NCBI RefSeq assembly: GCF_038502225.1
Contig: NC_091300.1
Span: forward strand, 45,269,188 to 45,333,187
Direction: 5' to 3'
DNA from: Cherax quadricarinatus
Taxonomy: Eukaryota > Arthropoda > Malacostraca > Decapoda > Parastacidae
Length of the DNA: 64,000 bases
This document shows positions 46,373-57,610 of the stretch, piece after piece. How positions within the stretch are numbered: the first letter of the stretch is position 1; each line of letters starts with the position of its first letter. Under the pieces are notes generated by a model. The model searched no databases, had not been told where the DNA came from, and worked only from the letters and a program-made list of their open reading frames with translations. The translations under genes and the position numbers were made by a program.

Positions 46373-49066
46373 TTCCTGCTCTCACTCGCCACTTCCTGCC
46401 CTCACTCGCCACTTCCTGCCCTCACTCGCCACTTCCTGCCCTCACTCGCCACTTCCTGCCCTCACTCGCCACTTCCTGCTCTCACTCGCCATTTCCTGCC
46501 CTCACTCGCCACTTCCTGCCTTCACTCGCCACTTCCTGCCCTCACTCGCCACTTGCCCTCACTCGCCGCTTCCTGCCCTCACTCGCTACTTCCTGTCCTC
46601 GCTCGCCACTTCCTGTCCTCGCTCGCCACTTCCTGTCCTCGCTCGCCACTTCCTGTCCTCGCTCGCCACATCCTGCCCTCACTCGCTACTTCCTGCCTTC
46701 ACTCGCCACTTCCTGCCCTCACTCGCCACTTCCTTCCCTCACTCGCCACTTCCTTCCCTCACTCGCCGCTTCCTGCCCTCACTCGCCACTTCCTGCCCTC
46801 ACTCGCCACTTCCTGCCCTCACTCGCCACTTCCTTCCCTCACTTGCCGCTTCCTGCCCTCACTCGCCACTTCTTGCCCTCACTCGCCACTTCCTGCCCTC
46901 ACTCGCCGCTTCCTGCCCTCACTCGCCACTTCCTGCCCTCACTCGCCACTTCCTGCCCTCACTCGCCACTTCCTTCCCTCACTCGCCGCTTCCTGCCCTC
47001 ACTCGCCACTTCCTGCCATCACTCGCCACTTCCTTCCCTCACTCGCCACTTCCTGCCCTCACTCGCCACTTCCTGCCCTCACTCACTACTTCCTGTTTTC
47101 ACTCGCCACTTCCTGCCTTCATTCGCCACTTCCTGCTCTCACTCGCCACTTCCTACTCTCACTCGCCACTTCCTGCCCTCGCTCGCCGCTTCCTGCCTTC
47201 ATTCGCCACTTCCTGCCCTCACTCGCCGCTTCCTGCCTTCACTCGTCACTTCCTGCCCTCACTCGCCGCTTCCTGCCCTCACTCGCCGTTTCCTGCCCTC
47301 ACTCGCCGTTTCCTGCCTTCACTCGTCACTTCATGCCTTCACTCGCCACTTCCTGTCCTCTCTCGCCACTTCCTGCCTATACTCGCCGCTTCCTGCCCTC
47401 ACTCGCTACTTCCTGCTTTCACTCGCCACTTCCTGCCTATACTCGCCGCTTCCTGCCCTCACTCGCCACTCCCTGCCCTCGCTCGCTACTTCCTGCCCTC
47501 GCTCGCTACTTCCTGCCCTCGCTCGCTACTTCCTGCCCTCGCTCGCTACTTCCTGCCCTCGCTCGCTACTTCCTGCCCTCGCTCGCTACTTCCTGCCCTC
47601 ACTCGCCACTTCCTGCCCTCACTCGCTACTTCCTGCCCTCACTCGCCACTCCCTGCCCTCACTCGCTACTTCCTGTTTTCACTCGCCACTTCCTGCCTTC
47701 ACTCGCCACTTCCTGCCTTTACTCGCCACTTCCTGCCCTCACTCGCCACTTCCTGCCTTTACTCGCCACTTCCTGCCCTCACTCGCTACTTCCTGCCCTC
47801 ACTCGCCACTTCCTGCCTTTACTCGCCACTTCCTGCCCTCACTCGCTACTTCCTGCCCTCACTCGCCACTTCCTGCCCTCACTCGCTACTTCCTGTTTTC
47901 ACTCGCCACTTCCTGCCTTCACTCGCCACTTCCTGTTTTCACTCGCCACTTCCTGCCTTCACTCGCCACTTCCTGCCTTCACTCGCCACTTCTTGCCCTC
48001 ACTCGCCGCTTCCTGCCTTCACTCGCCGCTTCCTGCCTTCACTCGCCACTTCCTGTCCTCGCTCGCCACTTCCTGCCCTCACTCGCCACTTCCTGCCCTC
48101 ACTCGCTACTTCCTGCCCTCACTCGCCACTCCCTGCCCTCACTCGCTACTTCCTGCCCTCACTCGCCACTTCCTGCCCTCACTCGCTACTTCCTGCCCTC
48201 ACTCGCCACTTCCTGCCCTCACTCGCTACTTCCTGTTTTCACTCGCCACTTCCTGCCTTCACTCGCCACTTCCTGTTTTCACTCGCCACTTCCTGCCTTC
48301 ACTCGCCACTTCCTGCCTTCACTCGCCACTTCTTGCCCTCACTCGCCGCTTCCTGCCTTCACTCGCCGCTTCCTGCCTTCACTCGCCACTTCCTGTCCTC
48401 GCTCGCCACTTCCTGCTTTCACTCGCCACTTCCTGCCTTCACTCGCCACTTCTTGCCCTCACTCGCCGCTTCCTGCCTTCACTCGCCACTTCCTGTTTTC
48501 ACTCGCCACTTCCTGCCTTCACTCGCCACTTCCTGCCTTCACTCGCCACTTCCTGCCTTCACTCGCCACTTCTTGCCCTCACTCGCCGCTTCCTGCCCTC
48601 ACTCGCTACTTCCTGCTTTCACTCGCCACTTCCTGTTTTCACTCGCCACTTCCTGCCTTCACTCGCCAGTTCCTGCCCTCACTCGCTACTTCCTGCTTTC
48701 ACTCGCCACTTCCTGCCTTCACTCGCCACTTCCTGCCTTCCCTCGCCACTTCTTGCCCTCACTCGCCGCTTCCTGCCTTCACTCGCCGCTTCCTGCCTTC
48801 ACTCGCCGCTTCCTGCCTTCACTCGCCACTTCCTGCTTTCACTCGCCACTTCCTGCCCTCACTCGCTACTTCCTGCTTTCACTCGCCACTTCCTGCCTTC
48901 ACCCGCCACTTCCTGCCTTCACTCGCCACTTCTTGCCCTCACTCGCCGCTTCCTGCCTTCACTCGCCACTTCCTGTCTTCGCTCGTCACTTCCTGTCCTC
49001 GCTCGCCACTTCCTGCCCTCATTTACCACTTCCTACCCTCACTTGCCACTTCCTGCCCTCACTCGC
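46373..49066. repeat. 20-bp minisatellite, about 134 units
   Basis: The unit ACTTCCTGCCCTCACTCGCC has point variants (CGCTT, CTACTT, TTTTC, CTTTC, GCTCGC). Three units equal 60 bp, so all plus frames stay open (46148-49114, 988 residues of PLPALTRHFLPSLATSCPHS type). Higher-order copies exist, such as 47881-48079 with 48221-48419, a shift of 340 bp or 17 units. Confidence 0.95.
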
Positions 49067-49290
49067 CCCCGCGGCCCGGTCCATGACCAGGCCTCCCGAT
49101 GGATCAGGGCCTGATCAACTAGGCTGTTACTGCTGGCCGCACGCAGTCCAACGTACGAGCCACAGCCCGGCTGATCCGGCACTGACTTTAGGTATCTGTC
49201 CAGCTCTCTCTTGAAGGCAGCCAGGGGTTTATTGGCAATTCCCCTAATGCTTGATGGGAGGCTGTTGAACAGTCTTGGGCCCCGGACACT
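49067..49290 (-). mobile_element. LINE-B 3' fragment
   Basis: It matches the LINE-B 3' region at 11610-11815: 'gatcagggcctgatcaac', 'aggctgttactgctggccgc', 'gactttaggt.tctgtcc' and 'aacagtcttgggccccgga'. Both ends are cut by low-complexity DNA, with the 20-bp minisatellite on the left. Confidence 0.8.
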
Positions 49291-49548
49291 TCACTTCTCT
49301 GCCTCTTCCTGATCCCCTCCTCATTTTCCGATTCCTTTCCCCTTGATAACTTCCTTTTTTTCCTGATTACCTCCCCTTTTCTTTATTACCTCTTTTCCTG
49401 ATTCTCTCCCCCTTTTTCTGATCCCTCTTTTCCTGATCCAGTCCCCGTTTCCAGCCCCTGTCTGCCTTTTGCTGCTTAACAGGTAGTTTATCTTCCTGTC
49501 TTTTCCTGCGCTCTGCTCCTCTCCCCTCCTCGCTGGGTCATTGAGCAC
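49291..49548. repeat. Imperfect T/C-rich tandem sequence
   Basis: Loosely repeated 'ttttcctgatt.cctcccc' units from about 49308 to 49460, then a short unassigned stretch. No gene. Confidence 0.6.
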
Positions 49549-50725
49549 GTGGCGGTGGTGGAAGTGCTGGTGGTGGTGGAGGTGGTGCTGGTGGTGGTGG
49601 AGGTGGTGCTGGTGGTGGTGGAGGTGGAGGTGGTGCTGGTGGAGGTGGTGCTGGTGGCGGTGGAGGTGGTGGTGGAGGTGGTGCTGTTGGTGGTGGAGGT
49701 GGTGGTGGAGGTGGTGCTGGTGGTGGTGGAGGTGGTGCTGGTGGAGGTGGTGCTAGTGGTGGTGCTGGTGGAGATGGTGCTAGTGGTGGTGCTGGTGGTG
49801 GTGCTGGTGGTGGAGGTGGTGGTGGTGGAGGTGGTGCTGGTGGTGGTGCTGGTGGAGATGGTGGTGGTGCTGGTGCTGGTGGTGGAGGTGGTGCTGGTGG
49901 AGGTGGTGCTGGTGGAGGTGGTGCTGGTGCTGGTGGTGGAGGTGGTGCTGGTGGTGGAGGTGGTGCTGGTGGTGGAGGTGGTGCTGGTGGCGGTGGAGGT
50001 GGTGCTGGTGGTGGTGGTGCTGGTGGAGATGGTGCTGGTGGTGGTGCTGGTGCTGGTGGTGGTGCTTGTGGTGGAGGTGGTGCTGGTGGTGGTGGAGGTG
50101 GTGCTGGTGGTAGTGTAGGTGGTGCTGGTGGTGCTGGTGGTGGTGCTGGTGGTGGTGCTGGTGGTGGAGGTGGTGCTGGTGGTGGTGGAGGTGGTGCTGG
50201 TGGTAGTGTAGGTGGTGCTGGTGGTGGTGGTGCTGGTGCTGGTGGAGGTGGTGGTGGTGGAGGTGGTGCTGGTGGAGATGGTGCTGGTGGTGGAGGTGGT
50301 GCTGGTGGTGGTGGAGGTGGTGCTGGTGGTAGTGTAGGTGGTGCTGGTGGTGGTGGTGCTGGTGGAGGTGGTGCTGGTGGTGGTGGAGGTGGTGCTGGTG
50401 CTGGTGGTGGTGCTGGTGGTGGAGGTGGTGCTGGTGGTGGTGGAGGTGGTGCTGGTGGTAGTGTAGGTGGTGCTGGTGGTGGTGGTGCTGGTGCTGGTGG
50501 AGGTGGTGGTGGTGGAGGTGGTGCTGGTGGTGGTGGTGCTGGTGGAGATGGTGCTGGTGGTGGTGGTGGTGCTGGTGGTGGTGCTTGTGGTGGAGGTGGT
50601 GCTGGTGGTGGTGGAGGTGGTGGTGGTGGAGGTGGTGGTGGTGGTGGTGGTGGTGGAGGTGGTGCTGGTGGTGGTGGAGGTGGTGGTGGTGGAGGTGGTG
50701 CTGGTGGTGGTTGTGCTAGTGATGG
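49549..50725. repeat. GGT/GGTGCT/GGAGGT triplet-based minisatellite
   Basis: Plus strand built of GGTGGTGCTGGT and GGTGGAGGT blocks with 'agtgtaggt' variants. It gives Val, Trp or Gly-rich frames on plus and Thr/Ser or Pro-rich frames on minus (50918-49488 and 50911-49538). Higher-order blocks of roughly 120 bp recur ('ggtagtgtaggtggtgctgg' at about 50108, 50206, 50326 and 50456). Confidence 0.95.
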
Positions 50726-50863
50726 TGCATCTACTACTGACAATCCGAGTGGTGGTGGTGGTAATGGTAATCTTGGTGGTGGTGGCTGTAATGGTGGTGA
50801 TGGGGTGGTGTTGGAGGTGGTGGCGGTGTCGGAGGCGATGGTGGTGGCGGTAGCAGCAGCAGC

Positions 50864-50897
<34 letters not shown>

Positions 50898-51023
50898 GTA
50901 ATAATGATCATTAATCAATTAGTAACAAAGACTGGCAGGTAAGACACAGGCAACAGTTAGGCAACTTTATTCAGAAATATTTCGCCTACACAGCAAGTTT
51001 ATTCAGTCGAGTACATAAGTGAG
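50726..51023. other. No gene; degenerate GGT tract, (ATA)n and spacer
   Basis: A degenerating GGT-rich stretch to 50860 is followed by an (AAT)n tract at 50862-50896 and an unrecognised spacer. Confidence 0.7.
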
Positions 51024-51101
51024 CAGCAGCAGCAGCAGCAGCCGCCGCCGCCGAAGAAGAAGAAGAAGAAGAAGAAGAAGAAAGACGACGACGACGACGG
51101 C
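51024..51101. repeat. Compound triplet microsatellite GCA-GCC-GAA-GAC
   Basis: Four different pure triplet runs lie end to end: about six GCA, four GCC, nine GAA and five GAC. They change by single-base steps at each boundary. Confidence 0.95.
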
Positions 51102-54035
51102 TTGTAGCTGAACCTCCAGCCAGGGACACCTTAGTTCCCACTATAACCAGCGTCAGTGACAAACTAGCAGTGTAGCTGTACTCAAGAGTACATTACAGTC
51201 GTACTCAGCGACTTAATCATAAACACGTATTATGTTTACAATAAAAAACTAAAAAGTCAAAATAAGTAAAAAAAAAAAAAAAAAAAAAAAAATGATGAAA
51301 AGTTTGTTTTAAGGAAGATAATAAAACATGTTATTAAACCTCTTCAATATTTATTGTGAGAAATTGCATGAAGTTAACAGACACGGTCGTGAATTATTAC
51401 ATAAACATAATTTGGAGAGGCACATAACACTAATATTAGTTGTAGCTCTGAGACGGGTAAGATTTTAGGGACACAGTGGTACCAGTGTCCCCGCATTGCT
51501 CTGCATTGTTACTTCACATCCTAGTTAAATACTTATCTTTTTTTTCTGTATATTTCAGGCACATCTCAAAGGACTTCTGAGAATCAAGGTAAATCATTTG
51601 TTGTTCTTCGAAGCTGATGACTGTCGAAAATATTCTTACCTTCGTGATAACTTAATGTTTGAACGTGCCAGAACAACGGCCGTCGTGAACGCTTCGTTGG
51701 GATCCCCTTGGCTAGTTTGTCAGCTGCTCTACTTCACTCGTGTTGCTTTCACTCAAAGCAGATTGTAATGTAACTCAGTTTTATAAGTCGTTTGTTAAAA
51801 CAAGTAAATGACACTCTTTGATCTAGGTTTTGCTTACATCCAGGTCGTTATACTCTCATTAGTACACTATCAAGAGCTAAATGCGTTAGTTCAGTGTAGT
51901 CGTAAATCAGGCCGAAAAGGCTGACTTTTCTTTTGGGTAGGAACATCCTTTCAACACATTCCCAGAACTAATACTCAACTTAAACATGACTGACGCACAG
52001 GAATTAAGGAAAGACTTAATTTTTTTATATTTTTAAATTGTCATATTGTACGATTTTTGCAAAATAATCAACGACTGACCCAGTACTCCATCTTTCCGCT
52101 TACCACTAAATGTAATAAGGCATTCGACAGAGGTTTCTACTTGTTATTTCACTATTAAATACAACCCAACGCACAAATCTGAGGATAATTTTTAGAACTT
52201 ATTTAAAGTGATCCCAAAAGGTTTGCCATTTCATAATTTTTCGTCGATGTCCTTGGCATTATGTTTTATGTCCAAGGTAACGTAATATTTTCTTCCCGCT
52301 ACCACCTCAGTCATTTCGTCGGACTTAAGGAAGGACGAAATGTTTACAGCCCTATAATCTGTGAAACGTTTGTCATTTTATTAATTAACGGAAACTATGG
52401 AAGCGAGGTGCAAGGTGCTAGAATTTTCAGTAAGAACCGTTGCTTAGCCTTCCAAGGAGGTCCTTAAGATAAGATTTCGTTCGGATTTTTAACCTCGGAG
52501 GGTTAGCCACCCAGGATGATCCAAGAAAGGCAGTGCGTCAGCCTTGATGTTAGTATATTGCCACTGGAACTTCACCCTTTCCTCTAAATAAAAACCTGAA
52601 TGCACTCCACACCTTCCCTTTATTTCGGCTGAAATAGCAGACACTTAACTATTTGCAGAAATTAGTTTCCTGAACAAAGGGCAAAAGAGGATCAGTGTCC
52701 AGCTCAGTCCTAGCACTCCAAGCACAGGATGCAGGTCTCCCTTCCTTTAATCGCAGAATGACCCTAGTGAGCTTAGCGTTTCTCCGTGAATAATAACCCG
52801 GTAAGAGGGAAAGTCCCAGACTGCTCACTCAACTTTCTTTAACAAGATCAGCTTATACCTCTAAATCTTTGCTTCCGCCTGACTGGGGACGCAAGTCTCG
52901 TCACCCAGCCAAGGCGAGTGGTGACACAAAACTAGTCATAATAACAGTTTTTCTCTCTAATGCATATTTCATAATGAACTGAGCGGTTATGTCATACCAA
53001 CCAATGACACGGCAGCAGTTACAATAAGGTCTCCTTCCGTCTTGGAAGCTACATTATTTATTGGCAGACAGCAGTAACCATAGTTGTACAAACGTGAGAA
53101 TGTTGTCCTCGCTTCTGTAATCGTCACTAATGCTGTCATCGTCACCTCTGCTGTCATCACTGCTGCAATCATCACCGCTGGTGTCGTCGTCGCCAAGATA
53201 GTAGGCAGACAGTTACAGACCTGGGGTTAAGAGGGCACCATGACCACTGTCCCCCCACCTTGCTCATCAGATATATTGCAACTCATAATTTTGTACAAGG
53301 CGGATTCAAAATCAGGTTCTTGAGCCAGTGGAAGTCAAGTTCCAGAGGTAGTGGAAGTCAAGTTTCAAAGCTTGTCAAGTGTAACATCCACGTCCTGTGT
53401 TCACCCTGGTATCAGGTACCGACTCTGTTCAGTGACCATTATTTACACTGGGTCATTCAGTTTGGTAACGAAGCAGGAACCAGAAGTCAACTAGGATATC
53501 CTGGTGACACTGTCTAGTGTACATGTTTTATTTGCAGCACACTGTCCAGGATACTAAGAACAAGTTACATTTTATTCGTTGTACGTCACACACCCATATA
53601 GGCACGCCTTCCCAACCAGCGCACCAGATACTAGCAAGTTGGTTCAACAAGGAAGCTCGACAAGGTTTTGAAGCGATATTGGAGACTTGTGAATCAACAT
53701 TGTAAGAATTACCTCCAAGTCTGGTCGAAGGCGGTTCCCACTGTCTCTCTTGCTGTACATATCCTCTGGAAGTATTGCACATATAATTGCTTGCTGTTTG
53801 CTAAAGGAAATATGTGAGTATTTACTCACCTTTGTCTTTCGCTCGTCCTCATTTCTACCTTGGTTATCGTGCTACAATCAGGTGTGCAGGCCACTACACT
53901 AAACCTGTGTTCGGAACAGTGTCCAGGAGATCTCTGATAGAGCCGTGTGTGTGGTGGCTGGGAGCCTCTGGGTGAATACCGCCAGTGACAGGCAGTCATG
54001 TATATACACGCTTGTATATTCCTCCACTGTTATGC
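51102..54035. other. Largest unassigned stretch; no supported gene
   Basis: About 2.9 kb of mostly unique-looking DNA. Features seen are poly(A) at about 51270-51291, a splice-site-bounded 30-nt candidate at 51559-51588, and a GTCATC/GCTGCT-type cluster at 53108-53195 similar to 54038-54426. The open frames are short and show no recognisable domain. Confidence 0.55.
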
Positions 54036-54037
54036 TC

Positions 54038-54426
54038 GTCACTGCTGCTGTCATAACTATAGCAGTGGTTGTCACTGCTGCTGTCATCATTGCTGCTGTG
54101 GTGGTCACCGCTGATAGTAGTCACTGCTGTTGTCATCACTGCTGCTGTCATCATCATTGCTGCTGTGATGGTCACGGCTGATGGTGTTCACTGTTGCTGT
54201 CAACATCACTGCTGCTGTTATCACTGCTGCTGTCATCATAGCTGCTGCTGTGGTCACTGCCGCTGCTGTCATCTTTGCTGCTGTGGTGGTCATGGCTGAT
54301 GGTGGTCACTGTTGCTGTGATCACTGATGTGGTCACTGTTGTTGTCACTATTACTGCTGCTGTGATGGTCATTGCTATCACGCTGCTGTTGTAGTCACGG
54401 ATGATGGTGGTCACTGCTGGTGTAGT
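54038..54426. repeat. GTCACTGCTGCTGTCAT-type minisatellite
   Basis: Imperfect units of 15-18 bp combining CACTGCTGCTGTCAT and GTGGTGGTCA. Minus frames are Thr/Ala/Ser rich and artefactual. A related shorter cluster lies at 53108-53195. Confidence 0.85.
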
Positions 54427-54435
54427 GACCTGCAC

Positions 54436-54480
54436 TACTAGTCTCCCAGGAAACGATCGCCGTATAACTAATGTCTCACC
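54436..54480 (+). repeat. Displaced monomer of the 30-bp minisatellite
   Basis: ACTAGTCTCCCAGGAAACG followed by 'atcgccgtataactaatgtc' matches the unit of the array starting at 57611 (ACTAGTGTCCCAGGAGGCG, actgctgtataactaatgtc) with a handful of changes. It abuts the LINE-C 3' end. Confidence 0.65.
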
Positions 54481-54918
54481 TTTGATATACCTTTGAGTTC
54501 CGAGAGTTTTTCTACTGGAGCCAGGTCATGGGCCAGATTCGTCTGGTGTTTGCCTGGTCAACCAGGCTGTTGCTGCGGGTGGCCTGCTGTCCCACTTGTC
54601 CATCACACCCTGGTTGCTCTGGCACCTGGTGAAGATACTTATCCAGTTTCCTCTTGAAGACTTCTACACTTGTCCCAGTAGCGTTTCTGATATCTTCTGG
54701 TAAGATATTAAATAATCTGGGGCCGCGGACGTTGATACAGTGTTCCCTTATTGCGCCCACTGCACCTCTGCTTTTCATTTTTTTATTTCTCTCTTTCTCC
54801 CATAACTCTTGTTCCAATATGTTCTGGCAGTGTGCAGATTTGGGACAAGGCCCTCAAGTACTGTCCAGGTATATATCATGTATCTCTCCTCCACTTCACT
54901 GAGTACATATTTAAGGCT

Positions 54919-55990
54919 TTAATAAGGCCCTCCCAGTAATTTAAATGCTTTTTGGGCTCTAAACGATCCATGTTCCAATTCTGATATTTTTCGTGCCTTG
55001 AACGGGGCCGTCAACACTGAGCAATATTCCAAATGACGGAGCACCAGCAATTTGAAAAGTGTCACCACTGGCATTATTTCTCGCGTTTTGAAGGTTCTTA
55101 TTATACATGTACATCCCGGCATCCTTCTGGTTGTCGTGACAAAGGTCAGCTGACATAATTATTCCCAAGTCTCTCACGTGTTTCGTTCAACTTAACGATC
55201 CTCTTGAGTTCTGTATACAGCATTTCTTTCGAGTTCTTTATTCTTTCCATACCTAAGCATTTGGAACTTATCTCTGTTAAACGTCATGTTATCCAATGCC
55301 CAGTGGAAAATCCTGCTTACATCTTTCTGTAATTTTTAAGTGACTTTCATGCTTATTTTAGTGTAATCTGCAAATAATGATAAAAAACTGTGACTTTTTT
55401 TCTATGCCTGCTATGAGAATAAGCAGTAGAGGTGCCAGGACATGCCTTGGGGAACCGAGCTTTTTTACCTCGCTGATGCTAGATTTTGCAGTTTACTACT
55501 ACTGTCTGTGACCTGTGTGTCAGGACCCCAAAAATCCATGTGCTTACCCTCCTCATAATGCCTATGGTCCTCATAATGCCTATGGTCCTCATAATGCCTA
55601 TGGTCCTCATAATGCCTATGGTCCTCATAATTGCATGTGCCAAACGCTTTAAAAAAAAATGTGTTTTTTGCATCTGCATTTTGGTTGTCTTCCAACGCCT
55701 CCATAATTCTGTCATAGTGGTTCAGCAGCTGTGACAGGCATAATCGTCCCGTTATAAAACCGTGCTGGCTTGGGTTATGCTGATTGTGCAGTTCCATGAA
55801 ATTTGTAATCTGACATCTCTTCACTCTTTTGAAGATTTTTATGTGGGAAGTTAGGGCTACTGGTCTCTTATTTTTAGGTAGTGCTCTGCTACGTATGTCT
55901 GCACTCTTTAAGGTCTCTGGTATTTCATCGTTCTCTAAAGGCTCGTGCTAGTAGCACTTTGTACTTATATAGAGCATTCCATGAATCTGA
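54919..55990 (-). pseudogene. LINE-C reverse transcriptase, frameshifted
   Basis: 55824-55465 reads NPSQHGFITGRLCLSQLLNHYDRI and then FFFKAFGTCN, replacing the DFSKAFD catalytic motif. An 18-bp tandem insertion follows (HYEDHR repeated, 55550-55628). The FADD box at about 55355-55372 reads LFADYTKIS, Tyr for the second Asp. The C-terminal part 55177-54919 has GIIMSADLCHDNQ and TLFKLLVLRHLEYCSVL. It cannot be active. Confidence 0.75.
55550..55628. repeat. 18-bp tandem repeat inside LINE-C RT
   Basis: The unit CATAATGCCTATGGTCCT occurs about four times, in frame with the RT and just after the first catalytic motif. Confidence 0.9.
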
Positions 55991-56443
55991 TTCAGGTACT
56001 GTGTGAATGGGCATGTTTTCACTTTCTTTTTCGAATTCTATGGGATTAGTACTAATGTCAGTTGGTCTGCGCGGCTTTCCGATGGAACGAATAAAGTTTC
56101 TACATTCTCTACCATGCTTTCACTTAGTGGGTTGCTGAACAGCGACTCAAATTGTTCTTTTAGAATTTCGCTCACTTCTTCGTCAGTATATGAGTCTCCT
56201 TTCATTAAAGGACCAATTTCACAGGGAGTTCTTAGCCAGGATTTTGCATACGAATACAGATATATTGGGCTTCTCGCAATATCCTGGATGTCCTTTTATT
56301 CTCTTTGTTCTTCCTCTGTTTGGTATGATATGCTCAGCTTTTGTTCTGTCAGTGATCTCTCAGCTAAGACTGTCTTTCCTTTTTTGCGAAATATTTATTT
56401 TTAAGCAGTTCGATAACCCATTGTCTTTTGTACCATCTACGCG

Positions 56444-56445
<2 letters not shown>

Positions 56446-56521
<76 letters not shown>
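56446..56521. repeat. (AT)n microsatellite
   Basis: A pure alternating AT tract of about 76 bp within LINE-C, immediately left of the segment containing the SINE insertion. Confidence 0.95.
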
Positions 56522-56523
<2 letters not shown>

Positions 56524-56584
56524 CTTATGGGTTTCCTCAATGGTTCACATCTAATACACACCTTGTATACCTCTGTATTCAATT

Positions 56585-56745
56585 CCCCTCAAGGAAGGTT
56601 CCTTGATGTTGGTGAGGGGCTCTTGATTTAGGGAATTGGATCTGTGCTCCAGTTCCCCGAATTAAGCCTGAATGCCTTCCACATCCCCCCCCAGGCGCTG
56701 TATAATCCTCCGGGTTTAGCGCTTCCCTCTTGATTTTAATAATAA
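56585..56745 (+). mobile_element. SINE-like element with 13-bp target duplication
   Basis: 161 bp from 'cccctcaaggaaggttcc' to '..gatttt(aat)n', flanked by TCTGTATTCAATT at 56572-56584 and 56746-56758. Its last 50 bp ('ggcgctgtataatcctccgg', 'gtttagcgcttccc') match the 3' tail of the I-clade-like LINE (37325-37367), pointing to LINE-assisted mobilisation. A second copy lies inverted at 37435-37582. No pol III boxes were confidently found, so it could also be a short LINE 3' end. Confidence 0.75.
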
Positions 56746-56870
56746 TCTGTATTCAATTTCTCCTGGCACTGGTGAGGAGTTAGGGTGCTCATGATTGTTT
56801 CCCAGGATGTCTGATAGTTCTTGGTTTATTTTGCCCTAGTCACTTCTACGGTTGCTGAAATTAAACTTAC

Positions 56871-57003
56871 TTAAGAACATAAAGAAGGTTTACTGCAGCA
56901 GGCCTACTGGCCTATGCAAGGCAGGTCCAAGTCACCTACCGGCATAAGCCACTGACCCAATCTAGTCAGTTCTAGGTCACATCCACTTAAGGAGCACCAC
57001 ATC
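56871..57003 (-). mobile_element. LINE-A copy 3, 3' UTR only
   Basis: 'taagaacataaagaa', then 'cagcaggcctactggcc', 'ggcaggtccaagtcacc' and 'gtcacatccacttaagg' match the 3' ends at 15-150 and 9987-10110. It is an extreme 5' truncation of about 130 bp nested in LINE-C. Confidence 0.85.
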
Positions 57004-57610
57004 ATCCCTTCTCTTACATTAGTGCTATAGCTCCCTCATTGATGTAGTGGTCAGAGTATGTTGTTTTTGTGATTAAGTTTTGATTAATGCCTAGATGTTT
57101 GTGAATATTAAATCCAGTATATTATCAGTTCTAGTGAGATCAGTTATTTGTTGGCTGAATGCGAACTTTTCACAAAGCCTCTTCAGTTGATTGGTATGTA
57201 CCTGTTGAGCCATAGTGCTTCCAGGAGCTATTTCTGGTATATCGTCGCGTTGATCCAAAGAGGATAATGTCTGGTGCGGAAAATCATAGCCTATCTAGAA
57301 AGCTATCTTCCTTAACTGATCAGTGAATTCCTCAGCTGTTGCTGATGATGGTTTATATACTAGGATAATTACCAGATTCTTATTTTCAACTTTAATACCT
57401 AGAATTTGTACTGTATCATTCAATAAATTCAGCTCTTCTATGTCACAAAGTATCTCGAACATAGACCCCCGATGTGACCTATTAATTCTGCCACATCTAT
57501 ACATGTTTATATATAGTATTTTATCTTTATGCCTCCTTCAAAACATCCCTTGTATGTGTTTCTGTAAATGATCCAAACATGGCACTCCCTTTTGAAGGTT
57601 CCCACTTCTA

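Larger units (their letters stand above)
54481..57610 (-). mobile_element. LINE-C: CR1-like element inserted in a minisatellite, 5'-truncated
   Basis: The minus-strand 3' tail is two copies of TCAAAGGTATA-like sequence (54481-54502). It contains a 3' UTR and C-terminal region (54817-54512; PRLFNILPEDIRNATG), RT (about 54919-55990), and a further region interrupted by (AT)n, a SINE and a LINE-A end. The endonuclease fragment is 57504-57295 (VENKNLVIILVYKPSSATAEEF). Both outer flanks are 30-bp minisatellite units, so it landed inside that array. Confidence 0.7.

Noticed and set aside
46148..49114. 988-codon plus-strand open frame
   Set aside because: Perfect 20-residue periodicity from a 20-bp minisatellite, with equally open overlapping frames (46843-49086, 48333-49214). 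No domain or non-repeat coding context.
49488..50918. Thr/Ser-rich and Pro-rich minus-strand frames (476 and 457 codons)
   Set aside because: They translate a GGT-type triplet repeat in two frames; mucin-like or formin-like appearance is compositional.
52490..52600. Possible dispersed repeat near 'agggttagccacccaggatg'
   Set aside because: It looked familiar as a crustacean interspersed sequence, but no second copy exists in the window, and memory alone is not evidence.
53260..53705. Short plus frames as host exons
   Set aside because: 85 and 62 codons without domain, conserved motif or convincing splice context.
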